Source: Clostridia bacterium (GTDB taxonomy: Bacteria; Bacillota; Clostridia; Oscillospirales; CAG-272). From it: a DNA stretch of 64,000 bases. A program made the translations under genes and the position numbers. Positions within the stretch are counted from its first letter, which is position 1. The number at the start of each line of letters is the position of its first letter. This document shows, piece by piece, positions 43,334 to 53,933 of this stretch. Where the stretch lies: positions 1 through 64,000 of the forward strand of contig JAFTPV010000018.1 in assembly GCA_017463125.1 (NCBI GenBank), read 5' to 3'. The notes beneath the pieces were generated by a model. It did not search any database. It was not told the origin of the DNA and was given only the letters and a program-made list of their open reading frames with translations.

Positions 43334-45625
43334 ATGAAATTTCAAGTATGCGCGAGATGTAAAAAAAGGCCCGCTGTGGTCTTTATAACTCGCATAGATA
43401 ACGGTAGCAGCGTTAACGAGGGAATATGCCTTAACTGCGCGTCGGAGCTTGGCATAAAGCCGGTTAACGATATGCTGAAAAAAATGGGTATCGACGAAGA
43501 GGCGATACAGAATATGTCTGCCGAGATCGACGGTCTTATGGAGAATGCGCTCGTTGAGTCCGACGGTGATAGCGAGGGAACTAAGGTTCCGACTCTCAAT
43601 CTCGGTGAGCTCTTCGGTATGCCCGTAAATCCCGGACCGCAGAAGGAGGAACAAGGTAAGAAAAAGGCTGACGGACGGCGTGAGCCTCCTTCAAAAAAGC
43701 TTCTCTCAACCTATTGCACTAACCTTAATGCAAAGGCTGCTGCCGGTAAAATAGACAGAATAGTCGGTAGAGATCGTGAAATAGACAGAATGATTCAGAT
43801 TCTTTGCCGCAGACAGAAAAACAATCCTTGCCTTATCGGTGAGCCGGGTGTCGGTAAGACGGCAATAGTCGAGGAGCTTGCAACGAGGATAGTAGAGGGC
43901 AGAGTTCCCGAAGCGCTTGCAGGCTTTGAGATTTGGATGCTCGATCTTACAGCTCTCGTTGCGGGAACGCAGTTCCGAGGACAGTTTGAGTCAAGAATTC
44001 TCGGTCTGCTTAAGGAAATCAAGGCCTCGGGAAATATCATTTTGATGATAGATGAGGTTCATAATATCGCAGGAGCGGGTGAAACATCTGACGGAAGTAT
44101 GAGTGCTGCTAATCTCTTAAAGCCCGCACTGTCAAGAGGTGAGATACGAGTAATCGGTGCTACGACTCTTAAGGAGTACAGAAGATGTATCGAGAAGGAC
44201 AGCGCTCTTGAGCGTAGATTCCAGCCCGTAAAGGTGGACGAGCCCTCTGTTGAGGAAACTGTTGAAATTATAAAAGGAATAAAGTCGTATTACGAGATAT
44301 TCCACAACGTACGCATATCCGACAAGGTGGCGCGCCTTGCGGCAACCCTTTCGGAAAAATATATTACGGAAAGATTTTTACCTGATAAGGCAATAGATCT
44401 TATCGACGAAGCGGCAGCAAAGGTAGCGCTTCTTTGCCCGGAGCTTAACGAAAAGAAGAAAAATGACAAAAAGCTTGATTATATTCACGGCAGAATGACC
44501 GAGCTTGAGTCAAAGGTCGAGGCTCCCGAGGGACAAACCGAAGAAAATTATAAGCAGCTTGCGGATCTTAAGTCGGAGCTTATTCGTATCGAAACGAGGC
44601 AGAAAATTATTATGCCCGTTGTAGAGGAGCTTGAGCTTACGCCAAACGATCTTTATAAGGTTATCGAGATTTGGACCGGAATACCCGCGACAGAGCTTTC
44701 GGCAGGGGAGATAAGCGAGCTTAACGGACTTAAGGAGCGGATTTCAAATCAGATCGTCGGACAGGATGAAGCGGTTTCCGCTGTTGTTAGAGCAATAAGA
44801 CGCAGAAGAAGCGGTGTTTCGTACAGACGCAGTCCCGTTTCAATGATATTTGCAGGTCCCACAGGTGTAGGTAAAACCGAGCTTGTAAAGGTGCTGGCAC
44901 AGGATCTCTTTAAGCAGCCCGAGTCGCTTATACGCCTTGATATGTCAGAGTTTATGGAGAAGCATTCGGTATCGAGGATAGTGGGCGCTCCTCCCGGATA
45001 CGTCGGATACGACGAGGCAGGTCAGCTTACTGAAAAAATTCGCCGCCGTCCATATTCGGTAGTTCTTTTTGATGAGATTGAGAAGGCGCACCCCGACGTT
45101 CTTAACATTCTTCTTCAGGTTCTTGATGACGGCAGAATCACGGACGCACAAGGACGCGAGGTGAATTTTGAAAATGCAGTCATTATTATGACCACAAACG
45201 CGGGCAGTGAAACCTCGTCCTCCATCAGCGGATTTGCCGACAACCGTGAAACGAAGACGAAGGATAAAACAGAAAAGGCGCTTTCGTCCTTCCTTCGCCC
45301 TGAGTTTATTAACCGTATTGACGAGATAATCACCTTCCGTCATCTTGATAGAAGTGATTTTGAAAAAATTGCAGATATTATGCTTAAGAAGCTACAAGAT
45401 CACTTGGCGGAACAGGGCATCAAGCTTCTGTACGGCAGTGAGGTGCTTGCATATATTGCAAATGAATCATATTCAGAAAAATTCGGCGCAAGAAATATGC
45501 GCAGATTTATAGAGCGTAACGTTGAGGATAGGCTTGCCGAAATAGTTATAGCAAACTATGAAACAAAGCTTACAGGCGTTTCTCTCACGGTAGAAAATGA
45601 GAAAATTAAAATCGACTCAATTTGA
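43334..45625 (+). CDS. ClpE-like AAA+ protease ATPase with an N-terminal zinc finger
   Basis: 763 residues. The N-terminus is a four-Cys zinc finger (C6, C9, C32, C35) as in ClpE and McsA, instead of the double Clp-N repeat of ClpC. Two AAA+ modules follow: Walker A GEPGVGKT near 170 and GPTGVGKT near 509, with a middle coiled coil around 370-425. It is an unfoldase for ClpP. A ClpP-binding loop was not confidently seen. Absence of a Clp-N domain argues against ClpC. In Bacillus ClpE is a CtsR-controlled heat-shock protein; no CtsR site was found here. Confidence 0.88.
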   Translation: MKFQVCARCKKRPAVVFITRIDNGSSVNEGICLNCASELGIKPVNDMLKKMGIDEEAIQNMSAEIDGLMENALVESDGDSEGTKVPTLNLGELFGMPVNPGPQKEEQGKKKADGRREPPSKKLLSTYCTNLNAKAAAGKIDRIVGRDREIDRMIQILCRRQKNNPCLIGEPGVGKTAIVEELATRIVEGRVPEALAGFEIWMLDLTALVAGTQFRGQFESRILGLLKEIKASGNIILMIDEVHNIAGAGETSDGSMSAANLLKPALSRGEIRVIGATTLKEYRRCIEKDSALERRFQPVKVDEPSVEETVEIIKGIKSYYEIFHNVRISDKVARLAATLSEKYITERFLPDKAIDLIDEAAAKVALLCPELNEKKKNDKKLDYIHGRMTELESKVEAPEGQTEENYKQLADLKSELIRIETRQKIIMPVVEELELTPNDLYKVIEIWTGIPATELSAGEISELNGLKERISNQIVGQDEAVSAVVRAIRRRRSGVSYRRSPVSMIFAGPTGVGKTELVKVLAQDLFKQPESLIRLDMSEFMEKHSVSRIVGAPPGYVGYDEAGQLTEKIRRRPYSVVLFDEIEKAHPDVLNILLQVLDDGRITDAQGREVNFENAVIIMTTNAGSETSSSISGFADNRETKTKDKTEKALSSFLRPEFINRIDEIITFRHLDRSDFEKIADIMLKKLQDHLAEQGIKLLYGSEVLAYIANESYSEKFGARNMRRFIERNVEDRLAEIVIANYETKLTGVSLTVENEKIKIDSI

Positions 45626-45655
45626 GTGCTTTTGCAAAAAAAGGAGATAAAAACA

Positions 45656-46477
45656 ATGGCAGAATGTTCTCATGACTGCTCTAACTGCAAAGAAAAATGC
45701 TCTAAGGAATCGCTTCTTGCTCCGGCAAATAAGGCTAGCAGAGTGAAGCGCGTTATAGGAGTAGTTAGCGGTAAGGGCGGCGTAGGAAAGTCGCTAGTGA
45801 CATCTATGTTGGCTGTCACGATGCAAAGAAGAGGGTATAAAGCAGCAATACTTGATGCGGATATAACAGGTCCCTCTATTCCCAAGGCCTTTGGCCTTAA
45901 GTGTGGCTCGGTTGAGGGCTCGGAGCTAGGTATGTTCCCCCCAAAAACAAAAACGGGTATAGAGGTTATGAGCGTAAATCTTCTCGTTGATGATGAAACG
46001 AAGCCTGTCGTATGGCGCGGTCCCGTTATCGCGGGTACTGTAAAGCAGTTCTGGAGTGACGTCGTCTGGAACGAGGTAGACTATATGTTCGTGGATATGC
46101 CTCCCGGAACAGGCGACGTGCCTCTTACCGTTTTCCAGAGCCTGCCTCTTGACGGTATAGTTATTGTCAGCAGCCCCCAAGAGCTTGTTTCCATGATAGT
46201 TGAGAAGGCTGTAAATATGGCGTCGCTTATGGACGTTAAGGTTCTCGGCCTTGTTGAAAATTATAGCTATATCCTTTGTCCTGATTGCGGCAAGGTGATA
46301 AAGCCATACGGAGAGAGCCACATAGAAGAGCTTGCTTCTTCTCACAACACAAAGGTTCTGGCAAAGCTTCCGATAGACCCATCTCTTACATCTCTTTGCG
46401 ACAAAGGGGTTATAGAGCTATTTGAGGGAGATTATCTTGAGCGCGCGGCAGACATCATTGAGGCGGATCTTAAATAA
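45656..46477 (+). CDS. Mrp/NBP35 family P-loop ATPase (FeS carrier)
   Basis: 273 residues. A short N-terminal Cys cluster (C4, C8, C11, C15) comes before the deviant Walker A SGKGGVGKS near 38. VDMPPGTGDVPLTVFQ near 147 is the family signature and CPDCGK near 208 the C-terminal CxxC that holds a bridging [4Fe-4S] cluster. Such proteins deliver FeS clusters to target enzymes, of which this genome has many in the hydrogenase operon. ATG at 45656 follows AAGGAGA. Confidence 0.93.
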   Translation: MAECSHDCSNCKEKCSKESLLAPANKASRVKRVIGVVSGKGGVGKSLVTSMLAVTMQRRGYKAAILDADITGPSIPKAFGLKCGSVEGSELGMFPPKTKTGIEVMSVNLLVDDETKPVVWRGPVIAGTVKQFWSDVVWNEVDYMFVDMPPGTGDVPLTVFQSLPLDGIVIVSSPQELVSMIVEKAVNMASLMDVKVLGLVENYSYILCPDCGKVIKPYGESHIEELASSHNTKVLAKLPIDPSLTSLCDKGVIELFEGDYLERAADIIEADLK

Positions 46478-46484
46478 CCGATTT

Positions 46485-46519
46485 AACTGCCTGCATAGTA
46501 TGTAGGCAGTTGCTTTTTT
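46485..46519 (+). terminator. Terminator of the mrp gene
   Basis: AACTGCCTGCAT pairs with ATGTAGGCAGTT, followed by GCTTTTTTA. Confidence 0.88.
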
Positions 46520-46535
46520 AGTAGGAGAAAATTAA

Positions 46536-48098
46536 ATGTTAAAGTTTACCGAAAATACATACGTTTCAGTCAGAGAAGAGAGAGTCGTTATGCCTGACGG
46601 TGTAAAGCTGTATACCAGATCTGTTGTTCCCAGAGGCGTTGATAAATGCCCGATAATTTTTATAAGATCCCCTTACGCAAAAGTGCTGTCAGACGTTCCG
46701 CTGAATTTAGAGGATTATAATAATGATCCCTTCATCAAAGCAGGGTATGCCATAGTTTTTCAGCATTGCAGAGGAACGGGTGAGAGCGAGGGTATATGTG
46801 TACCTTATAAAAATGAAAGAGAAGACGGGCTTTCTACTCTTGAATACATCAGAACTCTGGATTTTTACAACGGTGAAATCTATCTCAAGGGCGGAAGCTA
46901 TCTTTCTACCGTGCATCTTCTTTATCTTTCCGATAAGCCAGCCGACATCAAGGGCGCGCTGCTTGAAATACAGACCGACAGAATGTATTACAGGAATTAC
47001 AACAACGGCTGTAATTATAATTTTTGTAATTTTGAGTGGTGGATGAGTATGAAAAAACGGGAGTTTTCAAATCCCGATTTTACTGAAATTTATCGCCGTC
47101 CTTACGTTGATATTGCAAAGAGAGCCGTTGGAATTGACCTGCCTGAGTTCACCGATATGCTGATAAACAATGAGTATAACGGCTTTTGGCAGAACGATCC
47201 CAGAACTGACGTCATTGATAATATCGATTTTCCTGTGCTGTTCGTTGAGGGCTGGTACGATTTTTACATAGGCGGAATGTTCTCAATGTGGGAAAGACTG
47301 TCCGAGGGGACAAAGGCAAAATCTTCATTCATTGTTGGACCTTACGCCCACGACGTTAAGACGAATCCGCGCTTTGAATATCCAAGCCTCCATGCCGGCA
47401 ATCTTCCGTCTGATTACGCTGTTGAATGGTTCAATAGCATAAGAGAAAAACGTTCCTATAAGTACGCGAAGTGCGGTAAAGTGAATTATTATTCGATAGG
47501 GGCTGACGCATGGTATTCCGATGAATATCCCAAAAACGAAATTACCTATTACGAAATACCTTTGAATAAAACCGATAAAGGCTCGAAGCAAAACGAAATA
47601 AGTTACACATACAATCCGGAAATTAAGATAGACCTCTTCAAAAGCAAGGGGCTATACAGGTCGGATAATGCGGAAAGTCAAGTTGGAGTTACGTCCCTTC
47701 TTACAGAGGCGCTTAATGATGAAAAATCCTTCTTTGGTAAGATTAAATGCCATCTGACAGTTTCCTCTGATTGTGAGGACACGGCGTTTTATCTATGCGT
47801 CAATTTAGTTGAGGCAGGGCATGCATATCCGCTCACCGAGGCGATAAGCTCAATTTCGCATTTTTATCCTGAGTATGTACCAGGTAGCGCCGTGACTCTT
47901 GATATCGAAACGCCGCCGATAGCCTTTACCGCAAAGCCCGGCACAAAAATAAGAATAGATATAGCATCTGTTGGCGGAATGTACGTTCCTCATGCAAACG
48001 TGAGAGGTCATTTCGCAATGGTTAGAGAATCCAGTATTGCTCACAATACGGTTTATCTTGATAAATCGCATATTGATTTTCCAACTGTCGAATATTAA
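46536..48098 (+). CDS. CocE/NonD family (S15-type) hydrolase
   Basis: 520 residues of the X-Pro dipeptidyl-peptidase/CocE group: an alpha/beta hydrolase (RSPYAKVLSD, HCRGTGESEG) with the nucleophile in LKGGSYLSTVHLL near 120, Asp in VEGWYDFYIGG near 241 and His in GPYAHDV near 271, followed by a C-terminal jelly-roll domain (from about 340). No signal peptide, so cytoplasmic. Substrates may be acyl esters, amides or Pro-containing peptides. The start follows TAGGAGA. Confidence 0.88.
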   Translation: MLKFTENTYVSVREERVVMPDGVKLYTRSVVPRGVDKCPIIFIRSPYAKVLSDVPLNLEDYNNDPFIKAGYAIVFQHCRGTGESEGICVPYKNEREDGLSTLEYIRTLDFYNGEIYLKGGSYLSTVHLLYLSDKPADIKGALLEIQTDRMYYRNYNNGCNYNFCNFEWWMSMKKREFSNPDFTEIYRRPYVDIAKRAVGIDLPEFTDMLINNEYNGFWQNDPRTDVIDNIDFPVLFVEGWYDFYIGGMFSMWERLSEGTKAKSSFIVGPYAHDVKTNPRFEYPSLHAGNLPSDYAVEWFNSIREKRSYKYAKCGKVNYYSIGADAWYSDEYPKNEITYYEIPLNKTDKGSKQNEISYTYNPEIKIDLFKSKGLYRSDNAESQVGVTSLLTEALNDEKSFFGKIKCHLTVSSDCEDTAFYLCVNLVEAGHAYPLTEAISSISHFYPEYVPGSAVTLDIETPPIAFTAKPGTKIRIDIASVGGMYVPHANVRGHFAMVRESSIAHNTVYLDKSHIDFPTVEY

Positions 48099-48104
48099 AT
48101 TTTA

Positions 48105-48150
48105 TAGCTCCTGAATCAGACACAACCTACTGTCTTTTTCGGGAGTTATT
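48105..48150 (+). terminator. Probable terminator of the CocE-type gene
   Basis: AGCTCCTGAA pairs imperfectly with TTTCGGGAGTT, an inner stem being AGAC/GTCT, followed by ATTTTTATTTTTTT. Confidence 0.65.
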
Positions 48151-48253
48151 TTTATTTTTTTCTTCTTACATTTTGTGACAAGTTATTTTCTTTTTATGTG
48201 CTAAAATATTTTTACTTGCGATTCAAGTGACTCTTCGGCGAATGGAGAAGTAA

Positions 48254-49120
48254 ATGCAAACCCTATATATAGACGTATATTTTCTTGTAAATTTTACGGT
48301 AAACTATCTTGCGGTATATTTTGCCGTTATTTTTTCCAAGGTTCCGACAAGTCCTAAAAGGCTGATAATTTCTTCGCTTATCGGGGCACTTGTCGCGGTT
48401 ATAACCGTACTGTCACCGGAGGTATTTCTTCTTAAAATCATTCTATCGTTTTTAGGTCTTGTCTTTACCGGTGCTTTTGCACTAAAGCCGGTTTCTCTTC
48501 ATCGAAGACTTCGGTTCGTCTTTTCATTTATTATTTTTGAAGCCTTAGTTGGCGGTGCGGTTACTTACGCCTGGAATTTATTTGATACATATCTATATGA
48601 GTCTATCAGCCTTGAGGGAAGTGTTCCCGTGAACAGAAAGCTTCTATTCTTTTCCGTAATAGTACTTTTATCCATAGGAGTATTCAAAATGATCGTTTCA
48701 TTCTTTTCAAACATAGAGAGTCAGGGAGCTTGTGAAATTGAGATAAGCTGGCTTTCAAAAACAGTAAAAACCGAGGCCTTTATAGATAGCGGAAATCTTG
48801 CCATAGATCCGATGGATATGAGACCGATTCTTTTAATAAAGGAAAGTATTGCGGAGCAGCTTAATATGGGGGATATAATAAATCTTAAGGACCCCGACCT
48901 TTTACCAAGGGAGATAAGACGGCGCATAAGGCTGATTCCTATTTCAAGAGGCGGGACGACTCATGTGCTCACGGGTGTAAGAGCCGATTCCGTAAAAGTA
49001 ATAAAAGAAAATGTTTGCTCCGAGATTGCCGTTACTTTAGCGATAGATAAAGAGGGAGGGAACTATGGCGGATTTTATGCTTTGATACCGTCGGGTGCGC
49101 TTGGTGATGAATATAATTAA
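48254..49120 (+). CDS. spoIIGA: Sigma-E processing peptidase SpoIIGA
   Basis: 288 residues. Five hydrophobic helices occupy about 1-155, followed by a cytoplasmic aspartic protease domain with the active motif EAFIDSGN near 174 (Asp near 178). Known SpoIIGA cleaves pro-SigE in the mother cell after a signal from the forespore. The C-terminus overlaps sigE by 14 bases. ATG at 48254 follows TGGAGAAG. Confidence 0.93.
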   Translation: MQTLYIDVYFLVNFTVNYLAVYFAVIFSKVPTSPKRLIISSLIGALVAVITVLSPEVFLLKIILSFLGLVFTGAFALKPVSLHRRLRFVFSFIIFEALVGGAVTYAWNLFDTYLYESISLEGSVPVNRKLLFFSVIVLLSIGVFKMIVSFFSNIESQGACEIEISWLSKTVKTEAFIDSGNLAIDPMDMRPILLIKESIAEQLNMGDIINLKDPDLLPREIRRRIRLIPISRGGTTHVLTGVRADSVKVIKENVCSEIAVTLAIDKEGGNYGGFYALIPSGALGDEYN

Positions 49121-49823
49121 AAAAATAAAAATAAAGCTGTGTGAAATAAAGCAGTCGATTATAATAAGGCTTTTCCCAAATAGGATATATTATATTAATG
49201 GAAGTGATATGCTTCCTGCGCCCTTGAGTGCCGAGGAAGAGGAAAATATGATATGTAATATAACAAGCGAGGAAGCAAAGGCTGTCCTAATAGAACATAA
49301 TTTAAGACTCGTAGCTTATATTGCAAAGCGCTTTGAGAACACAGGCGCAAATATAGAGGAGCTGATATCAATAGGTACGGTAGGGCTTATGAAGGCTGTT
49401 TCTACATTTAATGCGGATAAGAATATCAAGCTTGCGACCTATGCCTCCCGCTGTATAGAAAATGAAATTCTGATGTTTATAAGAAAGACCTCAACGCAGC
49501 GACGAGAGGTGTCGATTGACGAGCCTTTAAGCGTTGATTGGGACGGAAACGAGCTTTTACTCTCCGACATTCTGGGGAGCGACGCTGATACCGTAACTAA
49601 GGAGATGGAGGAGGACGAGGAGCGGCGTATCGTAAGAGCAGCTGTTGAAAATCTTTCTCCGCGTGAAAAGGTTATTATTGAGTTAAGATACGGATTGCTC
49701 GGTGACAGGGAGCTGACGCAAAAGGAGGTTGCTGATACTCTTGGAATATCGCAGAGCTATATTTCGCGCCTGGAAAAGAAAATAATGTCGCGTCTACGCA
49801 AAAAAATAGAAGAAAAGATTTGA
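49107..49823 (+). CDS. sigE: Sporulation sigma factor SigE (pro-SigE)
   Basis: 238 residues. The basic amphipathic pro-sequence (about 1-27) comes before [14 protein letters not shown], the site processed by SpoIIGA in Bacillus. Region 2 is [20 protein letters not shown] and [18 protein letters not shown], both nearly the Bacillus sequence; region 4 is [20 protein letters not shown]. It directs early mother-cell transcription. ATG 49107 is preferred; GTG at 49095 and 49104 are alternatives. It overlaps spoIIGA. Confidence 0.97.
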   Translation: MNIIKKIKIKLCEIKQSIIIRLFPNRIYYINGSDMLPAPLSAEEEENMICNITSEEAKAVLIEHNLRLVAYIAKRFENTGANIEELISIGTVGLMKAVSTFNADKNIKLATYASRCIENEILMFIRKTSTQRREVSIDEPLSVDWDGNELLLSDILGSDADTVTKEMEEDEERRIVRAAVENLSPREKVIIELRYGLLGDRELTQKEVADTLGISQSYISRLEKKIMSRLRKKIEEKI

Positions 49824-49840
49824 TTTTTTTCAAAAAAGTA

Positions 49841-49869
49841 TTGCAAAATGTAAAATTATATGTTATAAT
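49841..49869 (+). promoter_or_regulatory. SigA promoter of rpmE
   Basis: TTGCAA (49841-49846) and TATAAT (49864-49869) are 17 bases apart. Confidence 0.75.
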
Positions 49870-49910
49870 GGAGTGCAATAAAATGATTATAAATGCAAAG
49901 AGGTGTTAAA

Positions 49911-50120
49911 ATGAAGGCTGGAATACATCCCGAATACAAGGAAGCTACCATTAAGTGCGCTTGTGGCGAGACTGTTGTTACTCACTCCGTTAAGGGTGAT
50001 ATGAACGTCGAAATCTGCTCTAAGTGCCATCCTTTCTTTACCGGTAAGCAGAAGTTCGTTGATGCAGGCGGACGTCTTGATAAGTTCAAGAAGCGTCTTG
50101 CAATGGTTAATAATAAGTAA
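49911..50120 (+). CDS. rpmE: 50S ribosomal protein L31 (zinc-binding type)
   Basis: 69 residues. [20 protein letters not shown] and [18 protein letters not shown] give the Cys-x-Cys and Cys-x2-Cys zinc ligands, so this is the C+ (zinc) form, used when zinc is plentiful. The ATG at 49911 follows AGAGGTG. Single-gene unit with its own promoter and terminator. Confidence 0.97.
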   Translation: MKAGIHPEYKEATIKCACGETVVTHSVKGDMNVEICSKCHPFFTGKQKFVDAGGRLDKFKKRLAMVNNK

Positions 50121-50132
50121 TCATTGAACATT

Positions 50133-50165
50133 AAAAGAGCGTTGGTGCCACCTTCGCTCTTTTTG
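50133..50165 (+). terminator. Terminator of rpmE
   Basis: AAAAGAGCG pairs exactly with CGCTCTTTT around GGTG/CCACC, followed by TTTTGTTT. Confidence 0.88.
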
Positions 50166-50182
50166 TTTCAGAGAGGATCTTT

Positions 50183-51445
50183 ATGGATGAGATAAAATTA
50201 GTAAAAAGTGAGGCGATACTTGTAGGTATTGCGGAGCGAGGGGCCGATTTACCCGAATGTGAGAGCTCTCTTGACGAGCTTGAGCGCCTTCTTGATACCG
50301 CAGGCGGCAAGGCCTTTGCCAGAGTCATTCAGGTGAAGGAAAAATTCGACCCGCGTACGTGTATAGGCAGCGGAAAGGTAAAGGAGATCTCGGAGCTTTG
50401 TCGTAACAATGCGATCGAGCTTGTGATATTTGATTTTGAGCTGACTGCTGCGCAGATCAGAAATCTGGAGGAGGATATTGGCGAGTCCGTAATGGTTATA
50501 GACCGTAGTATGCTCATTCTTGATATATTCGCTCTGCACGCCGTAAGCGGAGAAGGAAAGCTTCAGGTAGAGCTTGCACAGCTAAAATATTCTGCGCCAA
50601 GACTTATGGGGCGCGGGGCAGAGCTTTCCCGTCTGGGAGGCGGTATCGGTACCAGAGGTCCCGGTGAAACGAAGCTAGAAACTGACAGAAGGCACTTGAA
50701 GGCAAAGGTTGCAGCTCTAGAGGAGCGTCTTCGTGAAATGGAACGAAACAGGGCGGTAATGCGCGCCCAGCGTGATAAATCCGGTATTATTAAAGTAGCG
50801 CTTGTCGGTTATACAAATGCAGGAAAATCAACTCTGTTGAACGCGCTGACTGGCGCCGGGGTTTTATCTGAGGACAAGCTCTTTGCCACTCTTGACCCCA
50901 CTACGAGAAAATTAACCTTACCGTCAGGAGAGAGTGTGCTCTTAACGGATACCGTCGGATTTATCAGAAAGCTGCCGCACCATCTGGTTAAGGCATTTAA
51001 GTCAACGCTTGACGAGGTTAGTTATGCGGATATTCTCCTTATCGTTGCGGATGCAACAGACCCGGAGCTTTCAGAGCATATAGAGGTAACGAGGTCGGTT
51101 GTGGAAGAACTTGGCGCAACAGACAAGGTTGTTATCTATATTTACAATAAATGCGATTTAATTCAAGGCAGAACCATTATGCCCGATGGTCATAACGCGG
51201 TTGCGGTTTCGGGTGTAACTGGTTTCGGGCTTGATAAGCTCTTGCTTAAGCTCGAGGAAGCTATGCTGAATTTCAAAAAGAAATATAAGCTTATAATTCC
51301 GTATTCCGAGCAATCGCTCCTAAGCTTACTCTACGATAATTATTCCGTTGAGGACGTTGAATATATAGAGGAAGGCATCAGCCTCTGTTGTGTGCTTGAC
51401 GAGCGAGGAAAAGGGGCTGTCGGAAAATATATTATTGAGGGATAG
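50183..51445 (+). CDS. hflX: Ribosome-associated GTPase HflX
   Basis: HflX splits stalled 70S ribosomes. 420 residues: N-terminal domain with FDPRTCIGSGKVKEI, a linker with GRGAELSRLGGGIGTRGPGE, and the G domain with GYTNAGKSTL near 208, DTVGFIRKLPHHLV and NKCDL. A C-terminal extension follows from about 360. The start follows AGAGGA. Confidence 0.96.
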   Translation: MDEIKLVKSEAILVGIAERGADLPECESSLDELERLLDTAGGKAFARVIQVKEKFDPRTCIGSGKVKEISELCRNNAIELVIFDFELTAAQIRNLEEDIGESVMVIDRSMLILDIFALHAVSGEGKLQVELAQLKYSAPRLMGRGAELSRLGGGIGTRGPGETKLETDRRHLKAKVAALEERLREMERNRAVMRAQRDKSGIIKVALVGYTNAGKSTLLNALTGAGVLSEDKLFATLDPTTRKLTLPSGESVLLTDTVGFIRKLPHHLVKAFKSTLDEVSYADILLIVADATDPELSEHIEVTRSVVEELGATDKVVIYIYNKCDLIQGRTIMPDGHNAVAVSGVTGFGLDKLLLKLEEAMLNFKKKYKLIIPYSEQSLLSLLYDNYSVEDVEYIEEGISLCCVLDERGKGAVGKYIIEG

Positions 51446-51446
51446 T

Positions 51447-52070
51447 ATGAGTGTTGAAGGCTATATTACGGTAAAGCAGTACGCCAGCTATGAATACGAG
51501 GACAGAAAGTCGCTTTTTATCGGAGAGGCTTTACCTGTAGACACGGAGCAGGAGGCGTTGGCGTTTATAGAATCGGTAAGAAAGCGCTATCCCGACGCCA
51601 ACCATCACGTTTACGCCTATACATTGCGTGAAAACTCAATAACGAGGTTTTCCGATGACAGAGAGCCGCAGGGAACAGCAGGTATGCCCGTTCTTGACGT
51701 AATAAGGAAAAACGGCTGCGTCAACGTGGCACTCGTGGTAACAAGATATTTTGGCGGAACTCTCTTGGGAACCGGCGGCCTTGTACGAGCTTATACCGCC
51801 GCAGCTATCGGTGCTCTTGAGAACGCGCAAATAATAAAGTACGACGTATATTCAAAGTTATCCTTGTTACTTAACTACTCCGATTATGGAAAGATAAACT
51901 CGGTTCTCGCTGACTATGGTTTTAGAACGGAGGATTCGGATTTTGGTGCAGAGGTTAAAATTCAAGGAAGTATCCTAAAAGCATCGCTTGATGGCTTTAT
52001 TAAAAAAATGACAGACGTCACGTCGGCAAGAGCTAAAATAACCGTTCTCGAGGAAAGATTTGATTTTTAA
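51447..52070 (+). CDS. YigZ/IMPACT family protein
   Basis: 207 residues with the YigZ pattern: EDRKSLFIGEALPVDTEQEA, DANHHVYAYTL, DREPQGTAGMPVLDVI near 75, and VTRYFGGTLLGTGGLVRAYT near 95, then a second beta-alpha domain (DUF1949-like) from about 135. The function in bacteria is unclear. The ATG at 51447 follows GAGGG and lies one base after the hflX stop. Confidence 0.92.
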   Translation: MSVEGYITVKQYASYEYEDRKSLFIGEALPVDTEQEALAFIESVRKRYPDANHHVYAYTLRENSITRFSDDREPQGTAGMPVLDVIRKNGCVNVALVVTRYFGGTLLGTGGLVRAYTAAAIGALENAQIIKYDVYSKLSLLLNYSDYGKINSVLADYGFRTEDSDFGAEVKIQGSILKASLDGFIKKMTDVTSARAKITVLEERFDF

Positions 52071-52142
52071 TTCTTTTTGAAAATAAAAGTGTTTTTTTAA
52101 GATATATCGTATATTATAGTAAAAAGAAGGGAGGGATAGATT

Positions 52143-53909
52143 TTGATAAGCAAGGATACTATTGACCAAGTGCTGATGCGTAACGATATAGTGTCGCTTA
52201 TCGGCAGCTACGTTTCCTTAAAGCGAGCGGGCTCAAATCTCAAAGGCCTGTGTCCCTTCCATAGTGAAAAATCACCTTCCTTTACCGTATATCCTGCTGA
52301 TAACAGCTTTTATTGTTTTGGCTGCGGTGCGGGCGGAGATGCAATTACGTTTATTCGCAAGCGCGAAAATCTTGATTATCCCGACGCTGTGGAATTTCTT
52401 GCTAATAGGGCGGGAATAACTGTCGTGCGAGATGAATTTAACAATAAATATACATCAACGCCGAAATTTGACAGAGCAAAAATGCTTAAAATGAACGTTG
52501 ATGCGGGAAAATATTTTCACAGATGTCTTTTTGACGATACGCCGGAGGCTAAAGCGGCACTTGATTATTTCGTTAATCACCGAAAGCTATCTTTAGCTAC
52601 TATAAAGCATTTTGGACTCGGATATGCGCCGAACAGCTTTGACGCTTTTTCTAAGTATATGCTCTCGCGCGGATATACCTACGAGGAGCTTGTGGCAGGC
52701 TTTCTTTGCGGAAAGAGCGAGCGGGGAACTTATTATGACGCGTTCAGAAACCGCGTTATGTTTCCGATTATTGACGTTTCGGGAAATCTTATCGCCTTTG
52801 GCGGAAGGGTAATGGATGATTCAAAGCCTAAATATAAGAATTCATCCGACACACCGGTCTTTAAGAAATCGAGAAACCTTTTTGCTCTTAATTTTGCGAG
52901 GCTTTCGGGCGAGGAGTCCCTTATCCTGTGCGAAGGATATATGGACGTAATTGCTCTTCATTCAGCGGGCTTTACTAACGCTGTCGCGACTCTCGGAACA
53001 GCGATAACCTCCGAGCAGGCAAGAATGATGAGCCGATATGCAAAAAAGGTTATTATTTGCTACGATGCAGACGAGGCGGGGCAGAAGGCTGCTATGAGAG
53101 CTATAAAGATGCTCTCGGACGTCGGTCTGGACGTAACGATACTGAAAATTCCGGGCGCAAAGGATCCTGACGAATATATTAAGCTAAACGGTCCCGAGCG
53201 CTTTAAGAAGCTTATCGAGGGCTCGAAGAGTAAGTTCGATTATAATATGGAGAACATACTTTCAAGATATGACATAAGCGTCCCACAAGAAAAAATCAAA
53301 GCGCTTCACGAGCTTGAAAAACTAATTTCCGAAACTTATTCTTCGGCAGAACGCGATATTTACATTCACATTGTGTCGGACACGCTATCCGTTGATGCTA
53401 AAAGTATAAAGAGTGACGTTGACAGAATAGTTAATGCCACGATAAAAAAACGGCGCCGCGAGGAGTCGTCGAAAATCAAACAGGACGCTATCGGTTATTC
53501 CGATAAAGTGAATCCCGATTATATTAAAGCACCCGCTGTTGCGAGAAACGAGGAGCACGTGCTAGGGCTTTTACTCCTGTATCCCGAGTATCGCAAAAGC
53601 GCTTTTGAGCAGAAAATGCTCTCGGAGAGTGATTTTCTCACCGACCTTAACCGCAGGTTTTTCCTTTATCTCAAAGAGGCATACGCCAGAGGGGATGAGT
53701 CGCTTGCGGGAATGAACGAGAAATTTTCAGAGGACGAGCTAGGACGCATTATGCGTATGAAGGTTGCGAGAATGGGGCTGACAAATACCGAGGGCGCTCT
53801 TGATGACGCTGTAAGGGCGCTACAAAACTCGGTGAGAAAAAAGAACTCCCAAAGCACAAGCACGTTTGACGATCTGAATAAATTACTAAGTCTAAAACGA
53901 CAAAACTAA
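52143..53909 (+). CDS. dnaG: DNA primase
   Basis: 588 residues. Zinc-binding domain: C-P-F-H (LCPFHSEKSPSF) and C-F-G-C (FYCFGCGAGGDAI) near 38-65. Catalytic core with RNRVMFPIIDVSGN and FGGRVMDDSKPKY, and the Toprim segment LILCEGYMDVIALH near 258 with ICYDADEAGQKA near 302. C-terminal helicase-binding domain from about 450. TTG start after GGGAGGGA. It is 24 bp ahead of rpoD, the standard Firmicutes pair. Confidence 0.97.
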   Translation: MISKDTIDQVLMRNDIVSLIGSYVSLKRAGSNLKGLCPFHSEKSPSFTVYPADNSFYCFGCGAGGDAITFIRKRENLDYPDAVEFLANRAGITVVRDEFNNKYTSTPKFDRAKMLKMNVDAGKYFHRCLFDDTPEAKAALDYFVNHRKLSLATIKHFGLGYAPNSFDAFSKYMLSRGYTYEELVAGFLCGKSERGTYYDAFRNRVMFPIIDVSGNLIAFGGRVMDDSKPKYKNSSDTPVFKKSRNLFALNFARLSGEESLILCEGYMDVIALHSAGFTNAVATLGTAITSEQARMMSRYAKKVIICYDADEAGQKAAMRAIKMLSDVGLDVTILKIPGAKDPDEYIKLNGPERFKKLIEGSKSKFDYNMENILSRYDISVPQEKIKALHELEKLISETYSSAERDIYIHIVSDTLSVDAKSIKSDVDRIVNATIKKRRREESSKIKQDAIGYSDKVNPDYIKAPAVARNEEHVLGLLLLYPEYRKSAFEQKMLSESDFLTDLNRRFFLYLKEAYARGDESLAGMNEKFSEDELGRIMRMKVARMGLTNTEGALDDAVRALQNSVRKKNSQSTSTFDDLNKLLSLKRQN

Positions 53910-53933
53910 TATTGTAGAGAGGTAAGTAATATT